From assembly GCA_017555325.1 (NCBI GenBank), contig JAFZGR010000273.1:1-11130 (forward strand): a stretch of 11,130 nt of DNA, read 5' to 3'. This stretch comes from Alphaproteobacteria bacterium. Lineage in GTDB: Bacteria > Pseudomonadota > Alphaproteobacteria > CAAHEQ01 > UBA3637. Under the pieces are notes generated by a model. The model saw only the letters and a program-made list of their open reading frames with translations. It ran no database searches and was not told the origin of the DNA. This document shows, in pieces, positions 1 through 7,578 of this stretch (the stretch's first letter is position 1; each line of letters begins with the position of its first letter). The position numbers and the translations under genes are program-made.

Positions 1-70
1 CCTTTTTTTTTGTATTCTACTCAATCGATAATATAATTACAAGTTTTTTATTACGAAAGCATCAAAAAAA

Positions 71-99
71 TTGACTTTTGTCATGCAACATTTTAATAT
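71..99 (+). promoter_or_regulatory. Predicted sigma70-like promoter of the tolC-macA-ABC operon
   Basis: A -35 box TTGACT (71-76) and a -10 box TAATAT (94-99) are separated by exactly 17 nt. Transcription would start near 106, leaving a leader of about 60 nt before the tolC-like gene. An imperfect inverted repeat (GCATCAAAA, then TTTTGTCATGC) surrounds the -35 box and could be an operator, but it is too weak to claim. No comparable promoter is visible in the short gaps further along the operon, so this is probably the main one. The assignment rests on consensus match by eye. Confidence 0.55.
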
Positions 100-164
100 A
101 CCGATAAAAATAATTTGAACAAATTTTAAAATATTTCGTTTTAACTGTTTGAAGGAGTTTGAAA

Positions 165-1526
165 ATGATGATTAAAACAATTTTAAAAACCGGTTGTGCC
201 ATAGCTTTATTGGTATCGTCAATCCCTGCTGTTGCATTAGATCCATTTTCTGTTTATCGGGCAAATGCGCCTAAGGATTGTATCGATAAAGATATCGGAA
301 AAGGGCAATTGGGCTTGTCTGAGTTGTTGGAAATCGGCTTATGTAACAATCCGGCACTTAATCGGGATTATATGGGGGTTAAATCTTCGGAAGCTTCTTT
401 GGGTAAATCTAAATCGGAATATTTACCGAGTATTGATATAAATGGTTCTCTTTCTGATACCGTTTCGAAAAAAGAATCTCAAGCATCATATCAGAATAAT
501 CCGTATAGTGCAAATGTTGCTTTATCTTGGTTGTTATATGATTTTGGCGGAAGAAGTGCTCGTATCGAACGGGAAAAAGAATATTTAAATCAAACGCTTT
601 TTTCATACAAATCAACAGTTCATAATACGATTTTAGCCATTCAAAATGCTTATTTAGATTTGTTGGGAAGTGAGGAAGTTTTAAAAAGTGCTAAAACCAG
701 TGAGGCTAGCTATAAAAAATCATACGAAGAATCAGCACGCAGATATGAGTTGGGATTGGTTTCTTTAAGTGATAAATTGCAGGCAAAAACAAGTTATGAG
801 CAATCAAAACTGGATGTTGTTACGGCACAAAACACCGTTAAGCAAAATCAGGGTAATTTAGCTGTTTTGCTGAATATTTCACCAGATGCAACTTTTAATT
901 TGAAGCATCCGCCTAAGGATAAAACGAAGAATTTTGCAAAATTAGAATCTGGTGATTTATCGGTTCAAAAATTGATGGATATGGCTTTGGATTTGCGACC
1001 GGAAATTAAAAGTGCACAAAGTGCAGTTCGTGCATCAAAAGAAGGTGTCGATGTTGCTAAATCAAAATTGTATCCCTCACTTTCGGCAACAGGGCGTTTG
1101 TCGGTTGGAGATGATTGGAAATACGATAATCCATATGAAACTGGATCATCTGTGGGTTTAAATATATCCGTTCCCTTGTTTGCAGGTTTTTCAAATACCT
1201 ATAATATAGCTCAGGCAAAGTATCAATATAAACAGGCCGAATATTCTTTGGTAGATACAAAAGAAAGCGTTAAAAACGAAGTGTGGAGTGCATATCAAAA
1301 TTATAAAACGGCAGTTACAGCACATGAAATCAGTGAAAAAGTGTTGGAAAGTGCTGTAGAGGCTGAACGGGTTGCATTTGCCATGTATCAAGTTGGCAAA
1401 GGGGATATTTTAACGTTATTAACGGCTGGTTCAAATTTAGCATCAGCGCGAAAAGAGGTTATTGTTGCTTATTATGCTGTTTTAAAGAGTAAAGCTAATT
1501 TATACCGAGCAGTTGGTCAGTTTTAA
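165..1526 (+). CDS. TolC-family outer-membrane efflux channel protein
   Basis: Outer-membrane and periplasmic tunnel component of a tripartite exporter (OEP/TolC family), 453 residues, the usual size. The N-terminus is a signal peptide: a K-containing n-region, a hydrophobic core at about 10-20, and an AxA cleavage site at A22-V23-A24. Two OEP repeats follow, roughly 50-240 and 265-450, rich in Ala, Ser, Lys and Gln with long helical coiled-coil character, as expected for the hairpin helices. Cys39 and Cys60 flank the start of the mature domain and could form a disulfide. The start is set by AGGAG at 153-157, 7 nt before ATG 165. The in-frame TTG at 159 is only 1 nt from that SD and is rejected. 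It is the first gene of the operon with the MacA-like adaptor and ABC genes, so it most likely forms their dedicated outlet. The substrate cannot be told from sequence. Confidence 0.9.
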   Translation: MMIKTILKTGCAIALLVSSIPAVALDPFSVYRANAPKDCIDKDIGKGQLGLSELLEIGLCNNPALNRDYMGVKSSEASLGKSKSEYLPSIDINGSLSDTVSKKESQASYQNNPYSANVALSWLLYDFGGRSARIEREKEYLNQTLFSYKSTVHNTILAIQNAYLDLLGSEEVLKSAKTSEASYKKSYEESARRYELGLVSLSDKLQAKTSYEQSKLDVVTAQNTVKQNQGNLAVLLNISPDATFNLKHPPKDKTKNFAKLESGDLSVQKLMDMALDLRPEIKSAQSAVRASKEGVDVAKSKLYPSLSATGRLSVGDDWKYDNPYETGSSVGLNISVPLFAGFSNTYNIAQAKYQYKQAEYSLVDTKESVKNEVWSAYQNYKTAVTAHEISEKVLESAVEAERVAFAMYQVGKGDILTLLTAGSNLASARKEVIVAYYAVLKSKANLYRAVGQF

Positions 1527-1570
1527 CAATCAGAACGGATAATTTTTGTAAAGAGAAAAAAGGAAAGAAA

Positions 1571-2722
1571 ATGATAGCAAAATTAAAAACGATTTTAAAA
1601 AATATTTGGCAGCATAAATGGGTGCGATGGGGATTGATTTTATTGGTTGTTTGTGGTTTGATTTTTCCTTTTTTCGGTAAAAAGAACGGTATTGATGGAA
1701 GAAATTTTGAGCAAACCGTTTTGGAAAAAGGAACTATTGTTGAACGTGTGACGGCAACCGGTAAAATTCAGCCGATTAATACGGTAAGTGTTGGTACACA
1801 AATTTCCGGTATTGTGGAGCAGGTGTTGGTTGATTACAATGATGAAGTGTCTCATGGGCAATTGCTTGCCCAATTAGATACGGCATTGTTAACAGAAAAT
1901 AAAAATGATGCCGAAGCTCGTTTGACACTTGCTAATGCTAAAAAGAAAGTAGCCCAACTCAATTACGATCGATATAAAAAATTATATCAGGATAAGTTGA
2001 TTGCCAAAGCTACATTTGAAGAAGCTGAAATTGAATTGGCATCAGCAGAAGCAGAAGTTTTATCGGCAACGGCAGAAGTAAATAAGGCCAATCGGAATTA
2101 CGGATATGCACAAATTACGTCTCCTGTTTCAGGAACGGTTATTTCTAAAGAAGTGGAGCAGGGACAAACGGTTGCTGCCAGTTATCAAACCCCAACATTG
2201 TTTTTAATTGCCGAAGATTTATCAAAAATGCAAATTGAAGCCAATGTCGCTGAAGCAGATATCGGTTCCATAAAGGCAAATATGTCGGCAACGTTTACGG
2301 TTGATGCGTATCCTAATGATACATTTCAGGGAGAAGTTAAACAGGTTCGTTTATCACCGACAGAAGATTCAAATGTTGTTATGTATACAGTTGTGATTGA
2401 TGTGGATAATTCTTCTCGTAAATTATTACCAGGGATGACAGCTTTTGTAAATATTGATGTGCAAACAGCAAAAGATGTTGTTCGCTTGCCGACCGGTGCT
2501 TTACAATTTAAACCGAACGCACAACTAAAGCAATTGGTTGAAAAACGAAAAGTAGAATTAAAGCCGAATGAAGGTATGGTTTATCAGTTTAAAAATGGCA
2601 AATTGATACCGGTTGTTTTTGAACGGGGAATCTCTAATGCTTCTTATATGGAAGTAGTTTCCGGTTTAAATGATGGTGATACCGTTGTGACGGAATATAT
2701 TCGTCCAATGGCCAGACGTTAA
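1571..2722 (+). CDS. MacA-like periplasmic adaptor (HlyD/RND membrane-fusion family)
   Basis: Membrane-fusion protein that bridges an inner-membrane ABC transporter and TolC. It is 383 residues long, close to E. coli MacA. A single N-terminal membrane anchor spans about 19-35, after a basic cytoplasmic stretch. The first lipoyl half (about 52-105) carries the MacA-type pattern TATGKIQPINTVSVGTQISG. An Ala/Glu/Lys-rich alpha-hairpin follows (about 106-175), then the second lipoyl half with ITSPVSGTVISKEVEQGQTV (182-201). A beta-barrel occupies about 215-300, and the C-terminal membrane-proximal domain ends in SGLNDGDTVVTE. AGGA at 1561-1564 lies 6 nt before the ATG. It sits 44 nt after the tolC-like gene and 43 nt before the ATPase gene, in one operon. 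The MacA/YknX subgroup is inferred from motif pattern and its ABC neighbours, as opposed to an RND-pump adaptor. Confidence 0.9.
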   Translation: MIAKLKTILKNIWQHKWVRWGLILLVVCGLIFPFFGKKNGIDGRNFEQTVLEKGTIVERVTATGKIQPINTVSVGTQISGIVEQVLVDYNDEVSHGQLLAQLDTALLTENKNDAEARLTLANAKKKVAQLNYDRYKKLYQDKLIAKATFEEAEIELASAEAEVLSATAEVNKANRNYGYAQITSPVSGTVISKEVEQGQTVAASYQTPTLFLIAEDLSKMQIEANVAEADIGSIKANMSATFTVDAYPNDTFQGEVKQVRLSPTEDSNVVMYTVVIDVDNSSRKLLPGMTAFVNIDVQTAKDVVRLPTGALQFKPNAQLKQLVEKRKVELKPNEGMVYQFKNGKLIPVVFERGISNASYMEVVSGLNDGDTVVTEYIRPMARR

Positions 2723-2765
2723 CAAACAAAATTTTGAACGGACAGCAGATTTCGGAGTACGTAAA

Positions 2766-3575
2766 ATGTTACAAAAGAATAAATTAAATGGATTATCTGC
2801 CAATACGGTTCAAAAACCGGTTATTGAAGTTATTGATATCTGTAAAACGTATTTTATGTCTGGTGGATTGTCACAAAGTGTCTTAAAAAACATCAATTTT
2901 AAAATTTTCACAGGGGAATTTGTTGCCATTATGGGACCATCTGGTTCAGGCAAATCTACGTTGATGAATATTTTGGGGTGTTTGGACCGTCCGACATCGG
3001 GAGATTATCTGTTGTCTGGTGATAACGTTGCAAAAAAAGATGATACGGCGTTGGCACGTGTTCGGGGGCAAAATATCGGATTTGTGTTTCAGAATTTTAA
3101 TTTGTTAATGAAACGAACAATTGCGGACAATGTTTCTTTGCCATTAATTTATCAAAATGTATCAGAGGCGGAGAGACGGGAAAGAGCCTTGAAAATGTTA
3201 GAAAAAGTTGGTTTAACAGGGTATGCTGACAGACTGCCTTCTCAAATTTCAGGAGGGATGCAACAACGGGTTGCTATTGCTCGGGCATTGATTAATAATC
3301 CGTCTATTATTTTTGCTGATGAACCGACCGGCAATTTAGATTCACATACGTCTGATGAAATAATGAATTTGTTTACTCTGCTAAATAAACAGGGAATAAC
3401 TGTTGTGTTGGTGACTCATGAGGAAGATGTGGCCGATTATGCCGACCGAATGATAAAAATTACGGATGGACGGGTTTCTTATGACGGTTTACGAAAATCT
3501 TATCAAGCCGGAGCCGAATTAGCTTATCAAGAGCAAGTGAAACAGAAAACATTTGTTGAACGGGAGGCAAAATGA
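2766..3575 (+). CDS. ABC transporter ATPase, MacB/LolD-type nucleotide-binding subunit
   Basis: Cytoplasmic ATPase that powers the permease encoded next; 269 residues. Visible motifs are Walker A GPSGSGKS (57-64), Q-loop Gln109, signature SGGMQQR (162-168), Walker B IIFADE with catalytic Glu186, D-loop around 191-193, and H-loop His218. All catalytic residues are intact. The MacB/LolD/FtsE-like subclass is shown by NILGCLDRPTSG, FVFQNFNLL and DEPTGNLD. The signature has Met where this subclass commonly has Gln (SGGQQQR). The protein carries an extra 15-18 residue N-terminal lead and a charged tail of about 30 residues after the ABC core. GGAG at 2754-2757 lies 8 nt before the ATG. In E. coli MacB this domain is fused to the permease. 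Here it is a separate protein whose stop codon overlaps the permease start (ATGA), giving translational coupling and equal stoichiometry. Confidence 0.93.
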   Translation: MLQKNKLNGLSANTVQKPVIEVIDICKTYFMSGGLSQSVLKNINFKIFTGEFVAIMGPSGSGKSTLMNILGCLDRPTSGDYLLSGDNVAKKDDTALARVRGQNIGFVFQNFNLLMKRTIADNVSLPLIYQNVSEAERRERALKMLEKVGLTGYADRLPSQISGGMQQRVAIARALINNPSIIFADEPTGNLDSHTSDEIMNLFTLLNKQGITVVLVTHEEDVADYADRMIKITDGRVSYDGLRKSYQAGAELAYQEQVKQKTFVEREAK

Positions 3576-4789
3576 TATATCAAATTTTAAAAGAAGCATG
3601 GATATCTATCGGAGCCTATAAGTTGCGGACGTTTTTAACCATGTTGGGTATTTTAATCGGCGTTGCTGCTGTGGTAATGATGGTTTCTGCTGGTCAGGCT
3701 GTTCAAAATGAGATTACACGTACGTTTGATTCCATGGGGACAAATTTAATTTTAATTGGTCCTGGTCAAACAGTAAAGGGCGGTGTGCGGGGCGGAAGAG
3801 GTAAACCGACAGTTACGTTTGATGATATGGATTCTTTGGCTTCATTAAAAGATGTTGAAACAATCAGTTATGTTGTTAATGCCGCGGTTCAGGCTGTTTA
3901 TGGTTCAAACAATTACGGAGTTAGTGTTTACGGAACAACACCGGATTATTTAAATGTAGGTAATTGGGAAATTGAACAAGGTTCTATGTTTACAGAACGG
4001 GATATGAAATCAGGAAAGGCATATATCGTTATCGGGCAAACACTCGTAAATGAATTGTTTGGGTTGCAAAATCCGATTGGAAAAGTCATTCGTTTAAAAG
4101 GACAACCGTTTACAGTTATCGGTGTTTTAAAAGAAAAAGGTGACGGGATGATGGGTGATGATCAAGATAACATTGTTTTAATGCCTGTCACAACATTACG
4201 TCAACGGATTCATTCCGGTTTTCGTCCGGAATATGCAAATATCGGATTTGTAAAAGCTGTCAGTGAAGATAAAATGGAAGCGGTTGCAAATCGTATAGAA
4301 TATCAATTACGGGCAAGACATCGTTTAAAAGATGGTGTTGAAAATGATTTTTCTGTTCGTTTAATGACAGAAATGGTAGAAAAAGTACGCAATGTCGGAT
4401 TTATATTATCTTTATTGCTTGCAGCGATTGCATCTATTTCGTTGGTTGTAGGAAGTATTGGTATTATGAATATGATGCTTGTTTCCGTGACGGAACGCAC
4501 GCGTGAAATTGGAACACGTAAGGCGTTAGGGGCCCCTAATCGATGGATAATGTTTCAATTTTTAACGGAATCCATTTTGATTTCTTTTATGGGCAGTTTT
4601 ATCGGTATGATACTGGGAATTGTTTTATCACAAGTTGGCGGTGTTATTTTGGGCAAAGAAGTACCAATTTCTTTATGGTCGGTTATTATATCCGTAGTTG
4701 TTGCCATAGTTGTCGGTATTGTATCTGGTTTAATGCCGGCACTCAAAGCGATGAAATTGGATCCGATAGAAGCCCTTCGTTACCAATAG
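3572..4789 (+). CDS. MacB/FtsX-type ABC transporter permease
   Basis: Inner-membrane permease subunit, 405 residues. TM1 spans about 19-40, followed by a large periplasmic MacB_PCD domain of about 230 residues (with DSMGTNLILIGPG near 53-65). The FtsX core has TM2 at about 278-304, TM3 at about 325-357 and TM4 at about 369-390. The family coupling loop TERTREIGTRKALGA starts at residue 307, and the C-terminus ends with the typical MKLDPIEALRYQ. In MacB-type mechanotransmission, the dimer does not pass substrate through the membrane; ATP hydrolysis moves the periplasmic domains and pushes substrate from the periplasm through MacA and TolC. The ATG overlaps the ATPase stop by four bases, with GGGAGG at 3562-3567. 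It is the last gene of the efflux block. The substrate is unknown; a macrolide, peptide, lipid or siderophore would all fit the family. Confidence 0.92.
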   Translation: MIYQILKEAWISIGAYKLRTFLTMLGILIGVAAVVMMVSAGQAVQNEITRTFDSMGTNLILIGPGQTVKGGVRGGRGKPTVTFDDMDSLASLKDVETISYVVNAAVQAVYGSNNYGVSVYGTTPDYLNVGNWEIEQGSMFTERDMKSGKAYIVIGQTLVNELFGLQNPIGKVIRLKGQPFTVIGVLKEKGDGMMGDDQDNIVLMPVTTLRQRIHSGFRPEYANIGFVKAVSEDKMEAVANRIEYQLRARHRLKDGVENDFSVRLMTEMVEKVRNVGFILSLLLAAIASISLVVGSIGIMNMMLVSVTERTREIGTRKALGAPNRWIMFQFLTESILISFMGSFIGMILGIVLSQVGGVILGKEVPISLWSVIISVVVAIVVGIVSGLMPALKAMKLDPIEALRYQ

Positions 4790-4878
4790 TTAAAGAGGAT
4801 ACGGGGTAAGAAGTCTATTTAAAAGAGATATATATTTATACAATACCATCAAATTTTATAACAGAAAGGTGTTTTTTT

Positions 4879-5649
4879 ATGCAACATTCAATTAAAAATA
4901 ATGTAATCTTTATTACAGGAGCTTCCAGTGGTGTTGGAGCAGCATTGGCTGAACAATATGCAACTGATAATACGGTTTTGTATTTATGCGGACGCAATCA
5001 ACAACGTTTGGATAAAACGGCAATGATTTGTCGGGAAAAGGGAGCAACTGTTTATACGTTTCAATTTGATGTAACTGATAAAGATGCTGCAAAGAAAGCT
5101 TTACAACAGGCAAATGATATTCAAAAAATAAATTTAGTTATTGCAAATGCCGGTGTTTCCAGTGGTATTTTGGGAATTGCCGAAGACATGACTGCAACCG
5201 AAACCATTTTTAAAACCAATATTTGGGGTGTTGTTTATACAGTTTTACCAGCCATTGAGATATTACGACAAAATAAAGGTGGACAAATTGTTTTAATGAG
5301 TTCAATGGCCGGATACAGAGGATTACGTAATTGTCCGGCTTATTCTGCCTCAAAAAATTGTGTAAAAGCATGGGGTGAAGCATTGCGAGGATTTTTAGAA
5401 AAAGATAATATCAAAGTTAATGTTATTTGCCCAGGATTTATTAAAACACCTTTGACTGATGCAAATGCTTTTAAAATGCCGTTTTTAATGGATGCTCCAA
5501 AAGCTGCTAAAATTATTCAAAAAGGAATTGTCAAAAACAAACCGATTATTGCTTTCCCGCATATTATGGTATTTTTTGTATGGTTTGGGATGATTTTGCC
5601 GTCATTTGTTTTTCATTCCATCTTAAAAATGTTGCCCCAAAAAGAATAA
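4879..5649 (+). CDS. Short-chain dehydrogenase/reductase with hydrophobic C-terminal tail
   Basis: Classical SDR, 256 residues, NAD(P)-dependent oxidoreductase with a Rossmann fold. It shows the cofactor glycine motif TGASSGVG (13-20), Asp65 in FDV (adenine-ring contact), the NAG motif (90-92), Asn114, catalytic Ser near 141-142, the YxxxK pair Tyr155/Lys159, and PG (185-186) in the CPGFIKTPLT loop. The tetrad Asn-Ser-Tyr-Lys is complete, so it should be active. Arg39 in CGRN, just after beta-2, hints at NADP(H) preference. Residues about 226-249 are strongly hydrophobic and could attach the enzyme to the membrane, as in several lipid- or sterol-acting SDRs. AAAGG at 4865-4869 lies 9 nt before the ATG. 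It follows the permease gene by 89 nt without a visible terminator, so it may be read through from the efflux operon. No substrate can be assigned. Confidence 0.88.
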   Translation: MQHSIKNNVIFITGASSGVGAALAEQYATDNTVLYLCGRNQQRLDKTAMICREKGATVYTFQFDVTDKDAAKKALQQANDIQKINLVIANAGVSSGILGIAEDMTATETIFKTNIWGVVYTVLPAIEILRQNKGGQIVLMSSMAGYRGLRNCPAYSASKNCVKAWGEALRGFLEKDNIKVNVICPGFIKTPLTDANAFKMPFLMDAPKAAKIIQKGIVKNKPIIAFPHIMVFFVWFGMILPSFVFHSILKMLPQKE

Positions 5650-5938
5650 TACATTCATTTGGATTGTGTGTAAAAAATTTCTGTTTAATCGTATAAAAAA
5701 TCCACCGATTTTATAAAAGATATAAAAAGTTATTTATTTTTTAAATTGGTGGATTTTATGATATTAATCGTGTGTTATTTATATGAAGGGATAGACATGG
5801 GCAATTTATTTTGACCAAAAGGTTTTTAAAAATTTTGGATGGACAAATAAAATTTAAAGATTCAATACTACTCGCATTATCTGTGAATGATTGTTGTATA
5901 AAGATGTAAAGTGTGTATTTGTTTAGGAAAATTAAAAC
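5650..5938. other. Intergenic region between convergent genes
   Basis: This 289 nt stretch separates the SDR gene (+) from the XRE regulator gene (-). It holds the strong stem-loop at 5697-5757. A second, weaker inverted repeat, CCAAAA (5815-5820) with TTTTGG (5833-5838), has no U-tract. A 19-codon ATG frame from 5758 has no SD and no recognisable product. Nothing else is seen. Confidence 0.6.
5697..5757. terminator. Bidirectional stem-loop terminator between SDR and XRE genes
   Basis: Fifteen-base arms AAAATCCACCGATTT (5697-5711) and AAATTGGTGGATTTT (5743-5757) pair throughout, with a single G-U wobble, around a 31 nt AT-rich loop. The T-run ends the right arm on the + strand. On the - strand the stem is followed by a run of six T. 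It lies 47 nt after the SDR stop and between convergent genes, so it can stop transcripts from both sides. The long loop is less usual than in textbook terminators. Confidence 0.7.
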
Positions 5939-6409
5939 CTATTTTTTCTTTTCTTTGCGTTTTTCTTTTTTAGAAATGGTTTTAATTAAGTCTAAAACAT
6001 TATTGGCTAAATCAGTGTCCTGAATATCCGAAAATGCATTTAGTAATTCTTTTGCCGATTGTTGTGTCGGAATTGGTTGTTCGGCAATCATAAAGTCGAT
6101 GTCTTCACAAAAACAATCATTGGCATATTTTGAAATATCAAGTCCTTTATGTGCTAAAAAGGCTTCTACACCATCAAAAAAATAACCGGCTGGAATATTT
6201 AAAATACGGGCAAGTTGCCAGATGCGACTCCCCGAGATACGATTAGTTCCTTTCTCGTATTTCTGTATTTGTTGAAATGAAATATTCAGCTTTTTAGCTA
6301 AATCATCTTGACTTAATCCCAATAAATTACGCCGTAAGCGAATACGAGAACCGATATATTCGTCAATAGTATCTAACACGTTATTTTTAAAATCTTGTTT
6401 GTCAGTCAT
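5939..6409 (-). CDS. XRE-family (Cro/CI-type HTH) transcriptional regulator
   Basis: DNA-binding regulator of 156 residues. The helix-turn-helix domain covers about 20-77: GSRIRLRRNLLGLSQDDLAKKL (helices 1-2 region, Ser33-Gln34 of the turn), then recognition helix SFQQIQKYEKGTNRISGSRI. This matches the chromosomal XRE group widespread in Alphaproteobacteria, whose C-terminus also contains a short helix resembling LLNAFSDIQDTDLANNVLDLI (122-142). The tail is very basic (KKEKRKEKKK), which could aid DNA binding. The start at 6409 is chosen because AAAGGA (6417-6422 on the complement) lies 7 nt upstream. The in-frame ATG at 6448 falls upstream of the predicted -10 box and would not be transcribed. 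There is no toxin, phage or restriction gene next to it, so a host regulatory role is more likely than a phage repressor. Targets are unknown. Confidence 0.87.
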   Translation of the reverse strand: MTDKQDFKNNVLDTIDEYIGSRIRLRRNLLGLSQDDLAKKLNISFQQIQKYEKGTNRISGSRIWQLARILNIPAGYFFDGVEAFLAHKGLDISKYANDCFCEDIDFMIAEQPIPTQQSAKELLNAFSDIQDTDLANNVLDLIKTISKKEKRKEKKK

Positions 6410-6437
6410 TGCATATTCCTTTATGTTTTTTTCATAG

Positions 6438-6464
6438 ATTATATGCATGTGATGATTTTGTCAA
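6438..6464 (-). promoter_or_regulatory. Predicted promoter of the XRE regulator gene
   Basis: On the - strand a perfect -35 TTGACA (complement of 6459-6464) and a perfect -10 TATAAT (complement of 6438-6443) are separated by 15 nt. A 17 nt spacing would instead use TAATCT. Transcription would start near 6430, giving a leader of about 20 nt with the SD. An ATGCAT palindrome just upstream of the -10 box could be bound by a repressor, perhaps the product itself, but this is speculation. Confidence 0.6.
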
Positions 6465-6474
6465 TAAAAAAGAG

Positions 6475-6498
6475 AAAAATACATACGATTGTATTCTT
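6475..6498 (-). terminator. Predicted intrinsic terminator after the RNA methyltransferase gene
   Basis: On the - strand, stem AATACA/TGTATT extends by a G-U and two A-T pairs around a 6 nt loop (6484-6489), and is followed by a T-rich stretch (TCTCTTTTTT). It lies 14 nt past the methyltransferase stop and just upstream of the XRE promoter, so it separates the two units. The stem is AT-rich and therefore weak. It is symmetrical enough to work on either strand. Confidence 0.5.
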
Positions 6499-6512
6499 TT
6501 TTTATTTAAATT

Positions 6513-7493
6513 TTATTTATATAAATTTATAAATAATTCAATATGATTCGTATAAATAAATTGTTCAACGGGAATAATTGTTTGTATATGATAACCGGCA
6601 TTTATCAATTCCTTTGCGTCCCGAGCAGCCGTATTGGGATTACATGAAATCATAAGAATACGTTGAACGTTACTACGTGCTAACTGTCGGCATTGTTCTT
6701 TTGCACCGGAACGAGGTGGATCGATAATGACAACATCAGCCTCATTCAGTTCGCTTGGTAATAAGGGATTGCGAAACAAATCACGTTCAATACCATTAAC
6801 CCCGAGTGCTTTTAAACTGTCCGAAGCAATATCAAATCCTTTTACGGGAATGTTTTTAGCAATAATCGGTTTTGTAAACGTCCCGCTTCCACAAAATAAA
6901 TCAAATATTTTTTTGGGTGTTCCCAGATGTGTTAACATTAACTCAATTAATGTTTTTTCGCCTTCTTCAGAGGGTTGTAAAAAAGCATCGGGTGGGAAGG
7001 GAAGTTGAACCATTTGAATAATCGGTTCATTATTGTATAAAAGACGGGCAACATCATTTTGTGTTGCAAAGGTTGCCAATAACTCCCGTTGATGTAGGGT
7101 CAATTCGCCTGATTTGCGTTTAATGTGCATATCAATCCCCCATTTTGTATGGAGTATCGATATATCGCCAGAACCTTTTAATTCACGAATCAATTGTTTC
7201 AATTTCGGTAAAAAATCAGATAATGGTTTGACTAATGCAGGACAAGCATTTAAAGGGACAATTTGGTGTGATTTAGAAGCATTAAATCCGATAATGCCCT
7301 TTTGAAAAGCAAAAGTTGCTCTTCTGCGAGTGCCAAAAGGAATAAAAATAATCGATTCGGGTTGAACAGAAATGCCGTTATCCAAAAATGCTTTTATAAC
7401 AAAGTTGAGTTTGTTTTGCCGATAGGTTTCAAACGGTATATTTTGATACAAACAACCGCCACATTTGCCAAAAGCCGAACAAATTGTCATCAT
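6513..7493 (-). CDS. TrmA/RlmD-family RNA (uracil-C5)-methyltransferase, no TRAM domain
   Basis: SAM-dependent enzyme that methylates uracil C5 in rRNA or tRNA; 326 residues from this start. An N-terminal Fe-S cluster motif is visible, C5-x5-C11-x2-C14, with Cys84 (PLNACPAL) as the likely fourth ligand. The substrate-side FLQPSEEG lies at 171-178. The Rossmann methyltransferase domain has motif I DLFCGSGTF (198-206), motif IV IDPPRSGA (257-264), the nucleophile Cys284 in ISCNPNTAARD, and the general base Glu319 in NHIEL. There is no TRAM domain before the cysteines, as in RlmC (RumB) and unlike RlmD (RumA), so which uridine it modifies is uncertain. AGGA (complement of 7499-7502) lies 5 nt before ATG 7493 and 8 nt before the adjacent ATG 7490; either may be used. 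The in-frame ATG at 7550 lies in the promoter spacer and is rejected. Confidence 0.85.
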   Translation of the reverse strand: MMTICSAFGKCGGCLYQNIPFETYRQNKLNFVIKAFLDNGISVQPESIIFIPFGTRRRATFAFQKGIIGFNASKSHQIVPLNACPALVKPLSDFLPKLKQLIRELKGSGDISILHTKWGIDMHIKRKSGELTLHQRELLATFATQNDVARLLYNNEPIIQMVQLPFPPDAFLQPSEEGEKTLIELMLTHLGTPKKIFDLFCGSGTFTKPIIAKNIPVKGFDIASDSLKALGVNGIERDLFRNPLLPSELNEADVVIIDPPRSGAKEQCRQLARSNVQRILMISCNPNTAARDAKELINAGYHIQTIIPVEQFIYTNHIELFINLYK

Positions 7494-7540
7494 AAAAATC
7501 CTTTTTGCTAAATAATTCGTTGATAAATATGTTTTTTTAA

Positions 7541-7569
7541 AAAATATCATTTTTCTGTGATTCTGTCAA
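7541..7569 (-). promoter_or_regulatory. Predicted promoter of the RNA methyltransferase gene
   Basis: On the - strand TTGACA (complement of 7564-7569) and TATTTT (complement of 7541-7546) are 17 nt apart. A TGA just before the -10 box makes it an extended -10 type (TGn). Transcription would start near 7534, with a leader of about 40 nt. It is back to back with the lysS promoter. Confidence 0.6.
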
Positions 7570-7578
7570 TGAATTTAT

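Noticed and set aside
1..12. T-run at the window start as a terminator tail
   Set aside because: The upstream sequence is missing, so no stem can be assessed.
4543..4809. An 88-codon + strand frame inside and past the permease gene
   Set aside because: It overlaps the conserved FtsX C-terminus in another frame and has no SD or recognisable product.
5758..5817. A 19-codon + strand ATG frame after the SDR terminator
   Set aside because: It has no SD, starts inside the region just after the stem-loop, and shows no coding signature.
5939..6409. XRE protein as antitoxin or phage repressor
   Set aside because: No toxin, integrase or phage gene is adjacent, and the sequence fits the chromosomal alphaproteobacterial XRE type.
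6410..6448. Longer XRE start at ATG 6448
   Set aside because: It lies upstream of the predicted transcription start and the good SD belongs to ATG 6409.
7494..7550. Longer methyltransferase start at ATG 7550
   Set aside because: The codon sits in the spacer of the predicted promoter; a good SD precedes 7493/7490.
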